From an uncultured Rhodocyclaceae bacterium (GTDB lineage: Bacteria; Pseudomonadota; Gammaproteobacteria; Burkholderiales; Rhodocyclaceae), in the NCBI GenBank assembly GCA_907163075.1, contig CAJQTY010000002.1, positions 682,001-746,000 on the forward strand: a stretch of 64,000 nucleotides of DNA, in the 5' to 3' direction. The number at the start of each line of letters is the position of its first letter. Within the stretch, counting starts at the first letter, position 1. Under the pieces are notes generated by a model. It had not been told where the DNA came from and did no database searches. It was given only the letters and a program-made list of their open reading frames with translations. Of the stretch, positions 41,767 to 51,487 are shown in pieces. The position numbers were made by a program, and so were the translations under genes.

Positions 41767-44700
41767 TCAGCGCACCGTGGCCGCCGCACTCGTGGGGGCG
41801 TTCGCCACAGTAACCACCGCTTCGCCGCATTTCCCCGGCACGGCTTCTCTTCCGGCGACCATCGGAAGCAGCGCCGGCTGCAGTTCCTTGAGAATCTGCA
41901 CGGGAAGCGCCGAGGTGAAGTCGTAGCCTGCCGCTTTCCCGCCCGGAACGAAGGCGGTAACGACTCCATAGAAGCGGTCGCCGAGGTAGAAGGCGAAGGT
42001 GGCGGCGCGGTTCATAACGCGCGAGGTCTTGACCGTTCCGTCGGCGCCGACGACCTGGAAGCGATGATCACCGGTTCCGGTCTTGCCGCCAACGAGGAGA
42101 GGCTTGTCGTCGGTATCGCGGTAAATTCCCTTGACGCGCCGGGCGGTACCGCTATCGACGACGCGCAACAAGGCACGGCGCGCGACCTGCGCCACTTCGG
42201 GCGGCAATACCTGTTCGCCTGCTTCGCTGCGACGCTCCAGCACAGTTTCGTACGGGGTACGGGCGGCGAAGTGCAGCTGGTCAATGCGCACCGTCGGGCG
42301 ACGCTCGCCGTTGTTGAGCACGATACCCATCAGTTCGGCGAGCGCGGCAGGGCGGTCGGCGGAACTGCCGATCGAGGTGGCCAGCGAGGGCACCAGTTGC
42401 TCGAAGGGATAGCCGAGCTTGCGCCATTCGGCGGCGATGCGCTCGAAAGCGGTGACCTCAACAATGATGTCGATGCGCACCTGCTGGGCATGCCGCAAAC
42501 GGCTGGAGAACAACCAGCGCGAAGCTTCGCGGCACTCGGCGACGCTGGCCGCGACAACGTCATGCAGACTGGCGTCAGGATGCGCTCGCAGATGGCGCAC
42601 GAGCCACAGTTCTAGCGGATGCACCTTGGCCAGATAGCCCTGATCCGAGAGGTTGTAGTTGCGCGTGGCGTGGTTGTCGTAAAGATGACGCAGGCCGGCG
42701 TCGGTGCCGGCTTTGTTGCCGAGTTGTTCGCGCATGAAGGCGAGATAGGTATCGAAATCGCTCTGCGGACGCACGCTTAGGTAGGCTGCTGCCAGCGGTG
42801 CGGGGCGCTCGGGCACGGTATCGGCCAGCGCTTCGAGCCGTTCCTGCGCATTCAGGTCGCGGTATTTGTGCCAGAAGGTGCGCAGAAAACCGATGCCTTC
42901 GCGCTCGGCGAAGCGGTTGAGGAAATCCTGCCGCGCTTCCTTGCTGCCTTCGTCCTCGCGCAGCCCGCGCGCCGGCGCGTCGACGGCTTCGTAGGCGTGG
43001 TAATGCACCACGTCGTGCATGAGGCGGACAAAGACCAGATTCACCGACTGCTCCAGCGCACCGGCCACCGTCGGCGTCAGCCAGTCGTCTTCATGCTTGA
43101 AGTTGGAGAAGCGGTGCACACCTCCGCCCGTGAAGAAAGTCTCGTTCGGATTCGCCGAATAACGGCGTTCCATCGCTGCCTCGAGCATCGGCGTCAGGCT
43201 GCGGTCTTCGTGGCTGCGCAGGTAACCGATGGCCCAGTTGCTGAGCTGGTCGCTCGGCCGGGTGGAGATGGCGGCGAGTGCGCTGGCGTCGAGACTGGCG
43301 TAACGCTGGTGCAGATCGGCGATGACGTTGAGGTAGGAAATCAGCGTCCGAAACTTGGCGCTGGAACCGAGATCGAGCTTGGTTCCAGCGTTGATGTCGA
43401 GCGGTTGGTTGAGGTTGTCGGCCTGCACGCGCAACTGATTGCCTAGCGGCGTTTTCTCGTAAAGGGTGAAGCTGTAATTGACGCCGGACGGGTCGCCGCG
43501 GTCGAGCAGGCGATTCTCCCGGAAGCCGGCACAGCGCAGGTATTCGGGGTTGTTCAGACGGCCGAGGAAGGCGGTGACTTTGGCCTGTGCAGAGGCGTCG
43601 AGTGTCGTTCGCGCCTCCAGATCGAAACGGTCGAGGGCATACAGATCCTCGAAACCAAGCAGTTCGCCAAGCGTTCCGCGCACGTCGTTCACGGCCTTGC
43701 GTTCAACGAAGGAAATCACTTCGCCCTCGCGCGCCTTGCGCGCCGGTCTCAGACGAGTGTTCAGGGCCGCATCGCGCAGTTCGGCGGGAATGCCGCCATC
43801 GGTGGAAAGCAGGCGCAGATAGCTGTCGGTCAGGCCGTCAAGACGCTCCGTCGAATCGAGCAGCAGACCGGACGGGCGGCGCTGCGCGACGATCAGTGAC
43901 AGCACTTCCCGGAAGACCTGCGCCCGTTCCTTCGGGTTAGCGCTGGCATCTTTGAGCAGGCGGTTGGCGTTGTCGAAATCGCGGCCGTACCACGCCCACA
44001 GGCCGTCGCCCAGGCCATTGACCTCGCCGTAACCGGCCAGCCCGGCCAGCGGCACGGAGTTGAAATAGTCGAGGACGATGCGCTTACGCGCTTCAAGTGT
44101 TTCTTCGCCGTCCTGATAGGCGCGTAGCGAGGCCGAAATCATCTGCCGCAGCTTGTCGTCGGCGTCGCGCGTGCGTCCGCCGGGGGAATGGCGGAATTTC
44201 TCGATCTGCGTCGCCAGTGTGCTTGCGCCGGCACGAGCGCCCTCGAGATTGAGAACGCGCAATGTCTGACCAAATGCCGCATGGACAAACCGGACCCAGT
44301 CAACGGCCGGGTTGCGCAGCGGGCGTTCGGGGTCGAGCAGATCGTGGTTTTCGACATAAAGCAAGGCGTCGACCAGGACCGGCGGAATATCCTCGAACGT
44401 AGCGTATTGCCGCTCCGGATAACGGCTGCCGTAAAGCGACGTTCCGGTGCGGTCGCGCAGGCTCAGCCCGGCTTGCGATTTCTCGCGGTAGATCGGGTAA
44501 AAGCCACGGCCGGTGGTTTCAAGAAAGCCTTCGGATTGCCGCGCCTGCGCGGAAATGTCGTAACCCGCCGTCGTCAGACGCGGCAGGATTTCTTTCATGC
44601 GGCTGTAGCCGAGGCGGGTATCGTAGGGGCCGGTTTGTGGCAGCCAGAGTTCAGCATTGCGTCCGGCCTGTATTTCAAAGCGGATAGTCTGCGCGAATTC

Positions 44701-44859
44701 GGTGAAGAAACGCGCCTGCAGACGCGAATAGCGGGCTTCGTACCACGCGGCGGCGGCGATCCCCGCAGCGACTACTGCACACAACATACCAAAAACAACG
44801 AGCAGGCGCCCGCTTTGCCGCACCGGCTCCACGCTGTGGTACGAAGAATCGCTTTTCAT
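41767..44859 (-). CDS. Large class A penicillin-binding protein-like transglycosylase/transpeptidase
   Basis: 1,030 residues from the ATG at 44859 (GGAG 12 nt upstream; in-frame ATG at 44871 and TTG at 44877 are alternatives). One N-terminal TM anchor. The GT51 region has VENHDLLD near residue 170 (first catalytic Glu present) and GASTLATQIEKF near 213, but the usual R-K-x-x-E motif reads DDKLRQMISASL, with Gln in place of the second Glu. The transpeptidase region keeps SSAK (near 500), SVN (near 604) and KTGT (near 925). Transpeptidase activity looks likely; glycosyltransferase activity is doubtful. It acts at the inner-membrane/periplasm face. It is a single gene with no operon partners. 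Confidence 0.85.
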   Translation of the reverse strand: MKSDSSYHSVEPVRQSGRLLVVFGMLCAVVAAGIAAAAWYEARYSRLQARFFTEFAQTIRFEIQAGRNAELWLPQTGPYDTRLGYSRMKEILPRLTTAGYDISAQARQSEGFLETTGRGFYPIYREKSQAGLSLRDRTGTSLYGSRYPERQYATFEDIPPVLVDALLYVENHDLLDPERPLRNPAVDWVRFVHAAFGQTLRVLNLEGARAGASTLATQIEKFRHSPGGRTRDADDKLRQMISASLRAYQDGEETLEARKRIVLDYFNSVPLAGLAGYGEVNGLGDGLWAWYGRDFDNANRLLKDASANPKERAQVFREVLSLIVAQRRPSGLLLDSTERLDGLTDSYLRLLSTDGGIPAELRDAALNTRLRPARKAREGEVISFVERKAVNDVRGTLGELLGFEDLYALDRFDLEARTTLDASAQAKVTAFLGRLNNPEYLRCAGFRENRLLDRGDPSGVNYSFTLYEKTPLGNQLRVQADNLNQPLDINAGTKLDLGSSAKFRTLISYLNVIADLHQRYASLDASALAAISTRPSDQLSNWAIGYLRSHEDRSLTPMLEAAMERRYSANPNETFFTGGGVHRFSNFKHEDDWLTPTVAGALEQSVNLVFVRLMHDVVHYHAYEAVDAPARGLREDEGSKEARQDFLNRFAEREGIGFLRTFWHKYRDLNAQERLEALADTVPERPAPLAAAYLSVRPQSDFDTYLAFMREQLGNKAGTDAGLRHLYDNHATRNYNLSDQGYLAKVHPLELWLVRHLRAHPDASLHDVVAASVAECREASRWLFSSRLRHAQQVRIDIIVEVTAFERIAAEWRKLGYPFEQLVPSLATSIGSSADRPAALAELMGIVLNNGERRPTVRIDQLHFAARTPYETVLERRSEAGEQVLPPEVAQVARRALLRVVDSGTARRVKGIYRDTDDKPLLVGGKTGTGDHRFQVVGADGTVKTSRVMNRAATFAFYLGDRFYGVVTAFVPGGKAAGYDFTSALPVQILKELQPALLPMVAGREAVPGKCGEAVVTVANAPTSAAATVR

Positions 44860-45369
44860 TTGACGAACCATCTCCAAGCGAATCGGGACTTACAAAAACA
44901 AACGCTCACGTGACTGATAGCAACGATGCGTTCTACTTCCGCCGAATGTTACTCTGGACTCTTCAATTGAAGTAATTTTGTATAAAGAAACGGGTTATGT
45001 CGCATTGACGCTTTGGGCTTGATTTCGCCTAGGCAACCGATTTCAACTCCGTAATCGCCGCTGTTTCTTGCACAAACTACGGATGCACAAGCGTGGCCTG
45101 ATCTGCGAAGATTTCGATTCTCGCCAATGGTCTATAGGGGTCGACAACCGCGCAAGAGGCGGTGTTGCGGCCCTTATGCCAGAACCTGCTGAAAACCATC
45201 AACGGTTAAACGAACGTCACGCGGGAGGGCGCGCTGGCCTGTGCCAAAGGTTAGGAAGGCCTGCTAATCCTGAAACATCCAAAATTAGGGGGTTAAGCTC
45301 AAGGTTCGGACAAGGAGGCCGTAATGCAGTCACAGACGCGAGTCGGAAATGGGATCAGGTGGGTCAGAA
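44860..45369. other. Intergenic region between divergent genes
   Basis: 510 bp between the penicillin-binding protein and the endopeptidase fragment. It is AT-rich near 44940-45000 (TTGAAGTAATTTTGTATAAAG), a plausible promoter zone. A plus-strand frame at 45068-45505 has no family resemblance and overlaps the endopeptidase start. Confidence 0.4.
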
Positions 45370-45581
45370 ATGTTTAAGAAATTCTTTGTCGTCCTGCTGT
45401 ATTTTTATGCAGCTACTGCAGTGGCGCTTCCTTTCGCTTCACGCTACGCACTGGTTATCGAGGAGGGAAGCGGCAAGGTGCTGCTCTCCAAGAACGCCGA
45501 TGTAGAAGTGCCGATTGCTTCGCTGACCAAGCTGTTGACCGCGATGGTCGTGCTTGATGCGCAACCCGATATGGACGAAGC
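45370..45581 (+). pseudogene. D-alanyl-D-alanine endopeptidase (PBP7-like), truncated by IS66 copy 2
   Basis: 70 codons from the ATG at 45370: a signal peptide (FFVVLLYFYAATAVA), then FASRYALVIEEGSGKVLLSKNAD and PIASLTKLLTAMVVLD. SLTK is the catalytic S-x-x-K of low-molecular-weight penicillin-binding proteins of the PbpG/S11 family. The frame runs into the IS66 end after MDEA, and the rest of the gene is not found in this window, so it is inactive. Confidence 0.85.
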
Positions 45582-45657
45582 GTAAGGCTCCGTTGCGCCC
45601 ATCTGTACGCCACGGCCAAGCCCATGCACGCTTGACGCTTTTCCGAAGGGACGGCCA

Positions 45658-45966
45658 ATGGCGAAGCGACACGGGGCGGATTTCTGGCGGGAGCATCTTG
45701 ATGCTTGGCATCAAAGCGACCTGACGCAGAAAGCGTACTGCGCAAATAACGGATTAGGAGAGAAGGCGTTTTATCGCTGGCATCGCAAGGACAAGGAAGC
45801 GATAGCGGCGGCGAAAGCCCCGTTGACTCTGATACCGACGCACCTTGGCGCGCCCGCTCCTGTGGCAAACAACGTCGTACGACTGCACAGTCCCGGTGGC
45901 TGGCGCATCGAATTGCCGGCAACGAATGCACCGTGGTTGTCCGACCTTCTGAAGCAACTGCCATGA
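45658..45966 (+). CDS. tnpA: IS66 accessory protein TnpA, copy 2
   Basis: 102 residues, identical in sequence to the copy 1 product. The HTH region is intact, and the stop overlaps the tnpB start as ATGA. Confidence 0.92.
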   Translation: MAKRHGADFWREHLDAWHQSDLTQKAYCANNGLGEKAFYRWHRKDKEAIAAAKAPLTLIPTHLGAPAPVANNVVRLHSPGGWRIELPATNAPWLSDLLKQLP

Positions 45967-46310
45967 TGCCGATGCCGACGCCGACTCAGGTCTGGCTGGT
46001 GGTCGAAGCGATCGACATGCGCGCCGGCATCGACGGACTCTCGCAGCGGATACAGACCACCCTCGGCCGCACGCCGTGCGATGGCAGCGCCTACGCCTTC
46101 CGCAACCGCCGGCAGAATCGACTCAAGCTGCTTATCTGGGATGGCACCGGCGTCTGGCTTTGTCAGCGCCGTTTGCATCAAGGTCACTTCACCTGGCCAA
46201 GTACAAATACGCCGGTATTTACCCTCACCGATGTGCAATGGCGATGGCTCATTGCGGGGGTCGATTGGCAGCGACTGGATGCCGCTTCGCCGGCCCACTG
46301 GCGTGCATGA
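45963..46310 (+). CDS. tnpB: IS66 accessory protein TnpB, copy 2
   Basis: 115 residues, identical to copy 1; the start at 45963 was chosen for its ATGA overlap with tnpA. Confidence 0.92.
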   Translation: MMPMPTPTQVWLVVEAIDMRAGIDGLSQRIQTTLGRTPCDGSAYAFRNRRQNRLKLLIWDGTGVWLCQRRLHQGHFTWPSTNTPVFTLTDVQWRWLIAGVDWQRLDAASPAHWRA

Positions 46311-46383
46311 AGAAGGTGACTCAATTCTTCTGTAACGACCTATTTGCAGTGCTTTCAGGACTTTTGAAGAGTATAATGATGGC

Positions 46384-47994
46384 ATGGATTTTAATGCTGA
46401 ACTGGCTCGATTTAACCCTGACCCGTCGCTCTCACTTTGGATCACGGACGCCGTTCAAACGCTGCTCGACCAAGTCCAAAATGACGCCGCAAAAGCCCGT
46501 CAGCAAGTCACCGAACGCGACACTGAATTGTTCGCCGCCAAGGCCAAGATCCAGGCCCTCACGCTGGAACTGGCCCATCTGCGCCGGATGCGGTTCGGGG
46601 CCAGCAGCGAAGCGCTGTCGGTCGAGCAACGCGATTTGTTCCAGGAAACGCTGGCCAGCGATAGCGCCGCGGCGGCGGATGAACTGGCCAGGCGACTGCT
46701 CGGTGTACCGGCATCCCTGGCAGCACCGCCAACGATTCGCCCTCGTGCCGGTCGCCAACCCTTGCCTGAGCACCTGCCCCGCATCGAACACCGTCACGAA
46801 CCGGAGTCCTGCACGTGCGGTCAATGTGGTAAGGATCTGGTCAAGATCGGTGAGGACATTAGCGAACAGCTCGATGTCGAACCAGCTCGTTTCTTCGTTC
46901 ATCGTCACATCCGTCCGCAGTACGCCTGCCGTGCCTGTGAGACGGTGTCTGCCGCGCCGATCCCGCCAGCGGTGATCGATGGTGGCCTGGCCGCGGTCGG
47001 TTTGTACGTCTGGCTGATCATCGGCAAGTACATGGACCATCTGCCGCTCTACCGGCTGGAGCAGATCGCGGCGCGCGAGCGGGTCATTCTGTCGCGCTCC
47101 ACCCTGGCCGAATGGGTCGGCCGGATCGGCGTGTCCCTGCAACCGCTCGCTGATCGCCTGGCCGCGCTGCTGCTCGAGCGGGCGGTGCTGCATGCCGATG
47201 AAACACCGGTCGCGCAGCTCGATCCCGGGAAAGGCAAGACGAAACGGGCGTATCTTTGGGCCTATCGCAGCAATGTACTGGAGACCGGGCCGCCGATCGT
47301 CGTCTTTGATTACCAGACCAGTCGCGCCGGACAACATGCCCGAGATTTCCTGGATGGGTGGCAGGGTCATCTCATGGTTGATGATTTCTCAGGTTACAAA
47401 GCGTTGTTTGCCAAGGGGGTGACGGAGCTTGCCTGTCTGGCGCATGCGCGCCGGAAATTCTTCGATCTGAATGCGGCCCACGCCAATCCGATGGCGCTGG
47501 AGGCGTTGAGCCGAATCGCGGTGTTGTACGCGGTTGAGAAGCAGGGAGCACATATGGACGCCGCGGCACGCGCGCAATTACGCCGGGATGAGGCGCTGCC
47601 GTTGCTGCACTCGATGCACGACTGGCTGCTACGGGTTCGGGTGACGGTAGCAAATGGCGGAGGAAGCGCGAAAGCCATCGATTACAGCCTTCGGCGCTGG
47701 ACGGCCTTGCGTCGCTATGCCACGGACGGATGTTTGCCAATCGACAACAATCCGGTTGAGAACATCATTCGGCCGATTGCCATCGGGAAAAAGAACTGGC
47801 TTTTCGTCGGATCGGAACGCGCTGGAAAACGCGCCGCCGCGATTCAGACCCTGCTCGCCACCGCCAAGCTCAATGGACTTGATCCGGCCGCTTGGCTGCG
47901 TGAAACCTTGGAGAAGTTGCCAACGTGCCGCAACAATCAGATCGACTCGCTGTTGCCGATACGCCCGGGTCTGATACCACCAATCTCACCATAA
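46384..47994 (+). CDS. tnpC: IS66 transposase TnpC, copy 2
   Basis: 536 residues, identical to copy 1, DDE residues intact. Its end lies 27 bp inside the element boundary. Potentially active in trans on the other copies. Confidence 0.94.
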   Translation: MDFNAELARFNPDPSLSLWITDAVQTLLDQVQNDAAKARQQVTERDTELFAAKAKIQALTLELAHLRRMRFGASSEALSVEQRDLFQETLASDSAAAADELARRLLGVPASLAAPPTIRPRAGRQPLPEHLPRIEHRHEPESCTCGQCGKDLVKIGEDISEQLDVEPARFFVHRHIRPQYACRACETVSAAPIPPAVIDGGLAAVGLYVWLIIGKYMDHLPLYRLEQIAARERVILSRSTLAEWVGRIGVSLQPLADRLAALLLERAVLHADETPVAQLDPGKGKTKRAYLWAYRSNVLETGPPIVVFDYQTSRAGQHARDFLDGWQGHLMVDDFSGYKALFAKGVTELACLAHARRKFFDLNAAHANPMALEALSRIAVLYAVEKQGAHMDAAARAQLRRDEALPLLHSMHDWLLRVRVTVANGGGSAKAIDYSLRRWTALRRYATDGCLPIDNNPVENIIRPIAIGKKNWLFVGSERAGKRAAAIQTLLATAKLNGLDPAAWLRETLEKLPTCRNNQIDSLLPIRPGLIPPISP

Positions 47995-48021
47995 AGGTAC
48001 GTGGGGGCGTTACGCGCTTAC

Positions 48022-48407
48022 TCTGCAACTGAGCAAATTTTCGTCCTGGAAAATCACCTTGGATATGGTTTTTCGGCTATTTGCATTCTGAGGTTGGAAA
48101 GCGGAGATTTCTAAGTCCAATCCGGCCGGGGGCCAAGGTTGGAATGAGCGTCTTTGGTGCAACCTCAATTCAACTCTAATTGGTTGGAACTGGGCAGGAT
48201 GTGGCTATGCCTGCTTAAGCCTGTAAGCCGACGGTGATGTTTCGCGGGTCACTGACGGCGGCCGACCCTAACCAGCCGGTCGCATCTCGAACGCTCCAAC
48301 GGCAAGTAACTGAGTCGAGCAGTCATGCGACCCGACTCCCCACCGACAGCCCATTGGCCGATGCTGACCTGACGCATGCCAGCCCAAAAAAGCTGCGCTG
48401 TACCTGG
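48022..48407. other. Intergenic region after IS66 copy 2
   Basis: 386 bp between the IS end and the chemotaxis receptor stop. Only short low-quality frames were seen on both strands. I recognise no gene, promoter or clear terminator; it may be decayed sequence. Confidence 0.4.
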
Positions 48408-50393
48408 TTACCTGATCTGAAAACGGGCAGCTGACTGGCGCAATGTTTCGGAAAGCATCTGAAGCTGATCAGCGGAGGACACCACATCACAGATGGACGC
48501 ATAATTCTGCTCCGACATCTGGGCAATGTTTTCAACACTTCTGGCGATCTCATTGTTCGCTTGGCTTTGTTCACGCAGCGATGTAGAGATGCCATCGATT
48601 GCCGCCAGAACATTGTCGGTACTGCCATGGATGGTCGCCATGGAACTCCCGGTGTTTCCGACAAGATTCATACCCGCATTGACCATGACCGTTCCCTGCG
48701 CCATGCTCTCTACCGCCTGCATCGTACCGCTGCGAATCGCTTCAATCATGGTGGCGATATCCTGAGTGGACAGTTTCGTGCGTTCGGCCAGCTTTCGTAC
48801 CTCGTCGGCTACCACGGCAAACCCACGCCCCTGCTCCCCGGCCCGAGCGGCTTCAATGGCTGCATTGAGCGCCAGCAGATTGGTCTGATCGGCAATCTCC
48901 TTGATGACATTGACTATATCTGCGATCTTGTGAGATTGCTCGTCAAGTGTTTGCATGAAGATCGATGACTGATTGACGTTATCGACGATCTTGTTCATTT
49001 CAGCGATCGTTTTTTGGGCGAAATGCTCCCCTTCCTCAGCCATCTGTTTTGATTCAATGGCACTCTTGTTAACATCCGCCGTATTGTCCGATATGTAGCC
49101 AATACTGACTGTCATCTCCTCGACAGTCGCAGCGACAGTCGCGGCGGCATCCGTCTGCTGATTGGTTGCATTTTTCACCTGATGAGATGAGGCAGACAGT
49201 TGCTTCGAGAAACCGGCCAGTTGAACCGTTGCCACGACAATCTGTTCGATCATTTCACGCAATCCATCCTGCATCGTCTTCATGGAAGCCAGCAGGCTCG
49301 TCGTATCGTTGGGCTGGAGGCTGATCGCCGCTGACAGATCACCTTTGGCAATCCTGTGAGCAACGTGTGCTGCATATTCGGGTTCTCCACCCAAGGTTTG
49401 TAGCAGGTTGCGGACAATTGCAAAGCAAATCCATAGAGTTAAGCCAAAAGCCAACACTAGCAAGCTCGCGTACAACACCAAAGCATCACGACTTGCAGTC
49501 ATATTGGTGTAATTTTCCTGCTGTATGTCCTTGGTGAAACTTTCCTCGACCGTCCTCAACAGATCGATCTTGGCCGTGATTTTGGCAAACCACTCCTCAG
49601 GGGAATAGACCAGCTCGGCATTCGCTCCCTTTTCCTTGACCATCTGTTCGATGACGCCAACTTCCTTGACAATCGGCTCGGCCAGTTTGGCACGCAGCAT
49701 CTTTTCCTGATCCGGCGTAGCGTAGCCGATAGCCAGGCGCAAATAGGTGACCTGATCGTTGAGCAGACTCTGGAAAGTGCTGAATTGTGCAGAAGTCAGA
49801 CGCCCGGCGCTGAAGCCGCCCGTCACCAACGCCCGCTCCTGACCGTTACGTTCCTTCAAGAACAACAAGGCCTGTTTGACATTCGACAGGCGTGCCAGTT
49901 TCGACGATGGCATCTGGTTCCCGGTATGCAACGCGATTTCCAGCAGTTGCGAAATCGTCTCACTGTAGAAGCGGAAGGATTCCCCTGGATCGAGAGAAAG
50001 ACGTGTTATCTGCTCGCGCTTTTTTACGAGTTCTGACAAAGGTTCGTTCGCGGCTTCCAGAAGTTTGATATAGCGCGGCCCGACCATTGACGCGTCGATA
50101 CGCCGGATGTTTTCATTCAGGCGAGAGATGGCAGTATCAGACAGCTTGCGCTGCGCCGTGATGTTCTCGGCAAACTTGCTGCCCTTGCTGTTGAGGAAGC
50201 CGGAGCTCATGCCTCGCTCCTTCTGTAATTCATGCGCCGTTTCACCCAATTCGACTACTAGACTGACCAGAGATTCGGCTTGAACACCAGATTGATAATC
50301 CGAGTACTTATTCCAAGCTCCGCTTATGCCAAGGACCAGCATGACGGTGATCGGTACAGTAGCGATCAGCAACAAACGGCTTTTCAGACTCAT
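48408..50393 (-). CDS. NIT-domain methyl-accepting chemotaxis protein
   Basis: 661 residues from the ATG at 50393 (GGAG about 11 nt upstream; a GTG four codons earlier is less likely). TM1 about 7-27; a periplasmic, all-helical nitrate/nitrite-sensing (NIT) domain about 45-295 with [14 protein letters not shown]2 about 308-330; a HAMP domain; and the cytoplasmic signalling hairpin with [20 protein letters not shown] and [16 protein letters not shown]. No C-terminal CheR-binding pentapeptide is visible. It passes ligand information to CheA/CheW encoded elsewhere. It stands alone between two IS66 copies. Confidence 0.93.
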   Translation of the reverse strand: MSLKSRLLLIATVPITVMLVLGISGAWNKYSDYQSGVQAESLVSLVVELGETAHELQKERGMSSGFLNSKGSKFAENITAQRKLSDTAISRLNENIRRIDASMVGPRYIKLLEAANEPLSELVKKREQITRLSLDPGESFRFYSETISQLLEIALHTGNQMPSSKLARLSNVKQALLFLKERNGQERALVTGGFSAGRLTSAQFSTFQSLLNDQVTYLRLAIGYATPDQEKMLRAKLAEPIVKEVGVIEQMVKEKGANAELVYSPEEWFAKITAKIDLLRTVEESFTKDIQQENYTNMTASRDALVLYASLLVLAFGLTLWICFAIVRNLLQTLGGEPEYAAHVAHRIAKGDLSAAISLQPNDTTSLLASMKTMQDGLREMIEQIVVATVQLAGFSKQLSASSHQVKNATNQQTDAAATVAATVEEMTVSIGYISDNTADVNKSAIESKQMAEEGEHFAQKTIAEMNKIVDNVNQSSIFMQTLDEQSHKIADIVNVIKEIADQTNLLALNAAIEAARAGEQGRGFAVVADEVRKLAERTKLSTQDIATMIEAIRSGTMQAVESMAQGTVMVNAGMNLVGNTGSSMATIHGSTDNVLAAIDGISTSLREQSQANNEIARSVENIAQMSEQNYASICDVVSSADQLQMLSETLRQSAARFQIR

Positions 50394-50685
50394 TCTTTTA
50401 AGCACTCCAACCCCTTAATCGTTTACAAGTACAGGACCAGATTGTAATTGTTCAGACAGAATGGTCAATAAGAGAATTCTTATAAAAACACCGATGAGCT
50501 ATCCGTGGCTGCACCTTATGTGCAACCGATCCACTCGAAACCGATCGCCGAAACACAGGGGCGGTGGATGTCTTTATGTTTCGGGGGTTCGCATCGTCAG
50601 ATCGTAAAGCTGCCATTCAGGTCGCCGCTAGGCTGAGCGGCAGGAAACCGTTGTGCTACCGACCGATCCGGACCGAGCTTTTAAG
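50394..50685. other. Leader region of the chemotaxis receptor gene
   Basis: 292 bp. It contains a near-palindrome ATAAGAGAATTCTTAT around 50470 that could bind a regulator. No sigma-28-like promoter was found. The left part adjoins IS66 copy 3 and looks non-coding. Confidence 0.35.
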
Positions 50686-50761
50686 GTAAGGCTCCGTCGC
50701 GCCCATCTGTACGCCACGGCCAAGCCCATGCACGCTTGACGCTTTTCCGAAGGGACGGCCA

Positions 50762-51070
50762 ATGGCGAAGCGACACGGGGCGGATTTCTGGCGGGAGCAT
50801 CTTGATGCTTGGCATCAAAGCGACCTGACGCAGAAAGCGTACTGCGCAAATAACGGATTAGGAGAGAAGGCGTTTTATCGCTGGCATCGCAAGGACAAGG
50901 AAGCGATAGCGGCGGCGAAAGCCCCGTTGACTCTGATACCGACGCACCTTGGCGCGCCCGCTCCTGTGGCAAACAACGTCGTACGACTGCACAGTCCCGG
51001 TGGCTGGCGCATCGAATTGCCGGCAACGAATGCACCGTGGTTGTCCGACCTTCTGAAGCAACTGCCATGA
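50762..51070 (+). CDS. tnpA: IS66 accessory protein TnpA, copy 3
   Basis: 102 residues, identical to the other two copies, coupled to tnpB by ATGA. Confidence 0.92.
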   Translation: MAKRHGADFWREHLDAWHQSDLTQKAYCANNGLGEKAFYRWHRKDKEAIAAAKAPLTLIPTHLGAPAPVANNVVRLHSPGGWRIELPATNAPWLSDLLKQLP

Positions 51071-51414
51071 TGCCGATGCCGACGCCGACTCAGGTCTGGC
51101 TGGTGGTCGAAGCGATCGACATGCGCGCCGGCATCGACGGACTCTCGCAGCGGATACAGACCACCCTCGGCCGCACGCCGTGCGATGGCAGCGCCTACGC
51201 CTTCCGCAACCGCCGGCAGAATCGACTCAAGCTGCTTATCTGGGATGGCACCGGCGTCTGGCTTTGTCAGCGCCGTTTGCATCAAGGTCACTTCACCTGG
51301 CCAAGTACAAATACGCCGGTATTTACCCTCACCGATGTGCAATGGCGATGGCTCATTGCGGGGGTCGATTGGCAGCGACTGGATGCCGCTTCGCCGGCCC
51401 ACTGGCGTGCATGA
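51067..51414 (+). CDS. tnpB: IS66 accessory protein TnpB, copy 3
   Basis: 115 residues, identical to the other copies; the start was chosen by the overlap with the tnpA stop. Confidence 0.92.
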   Translation: MMPMPTPTQVWLVVEAIDMRAGIDGLSQRIQTTLGRTPCDGSAYAFRNRRQNRLKLLIWDGTGVWLCQRRLHQGHFTWPSTNTPVFTLTDVQWRWLIAGVDWQRLDAASPAHWRA

Positions 51415-51487
51415 AGAAGGTGACTCAATTCTTCTGTAACGACCTATTTGCAGTGCTTTCAGGACTTTTGAAGAGTATAATGATGGC

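Larger units (their letters stand above)
45582..48021 (+). mobile_element. IS66-family element, copy 2 (2,440 bp)
   Basis: Same ends and length as copy 1, opposite orientation, with at least one difference near its left end (CCGTTGCGCC against CCGTCGCGCC). Flanking octamers GACGAAGC and TCTGCAAC do not match, so the insertion is not in its original context. Confidence 0.93.

Noticed and set aside
50455..50480. Palindromic ATAAGAGAATTCTTAT as a chemoreceptor promoter element
   Set aside because: No accompanying -10/-35 or sigma-28 pattern; kept only as a note in the leader entry.
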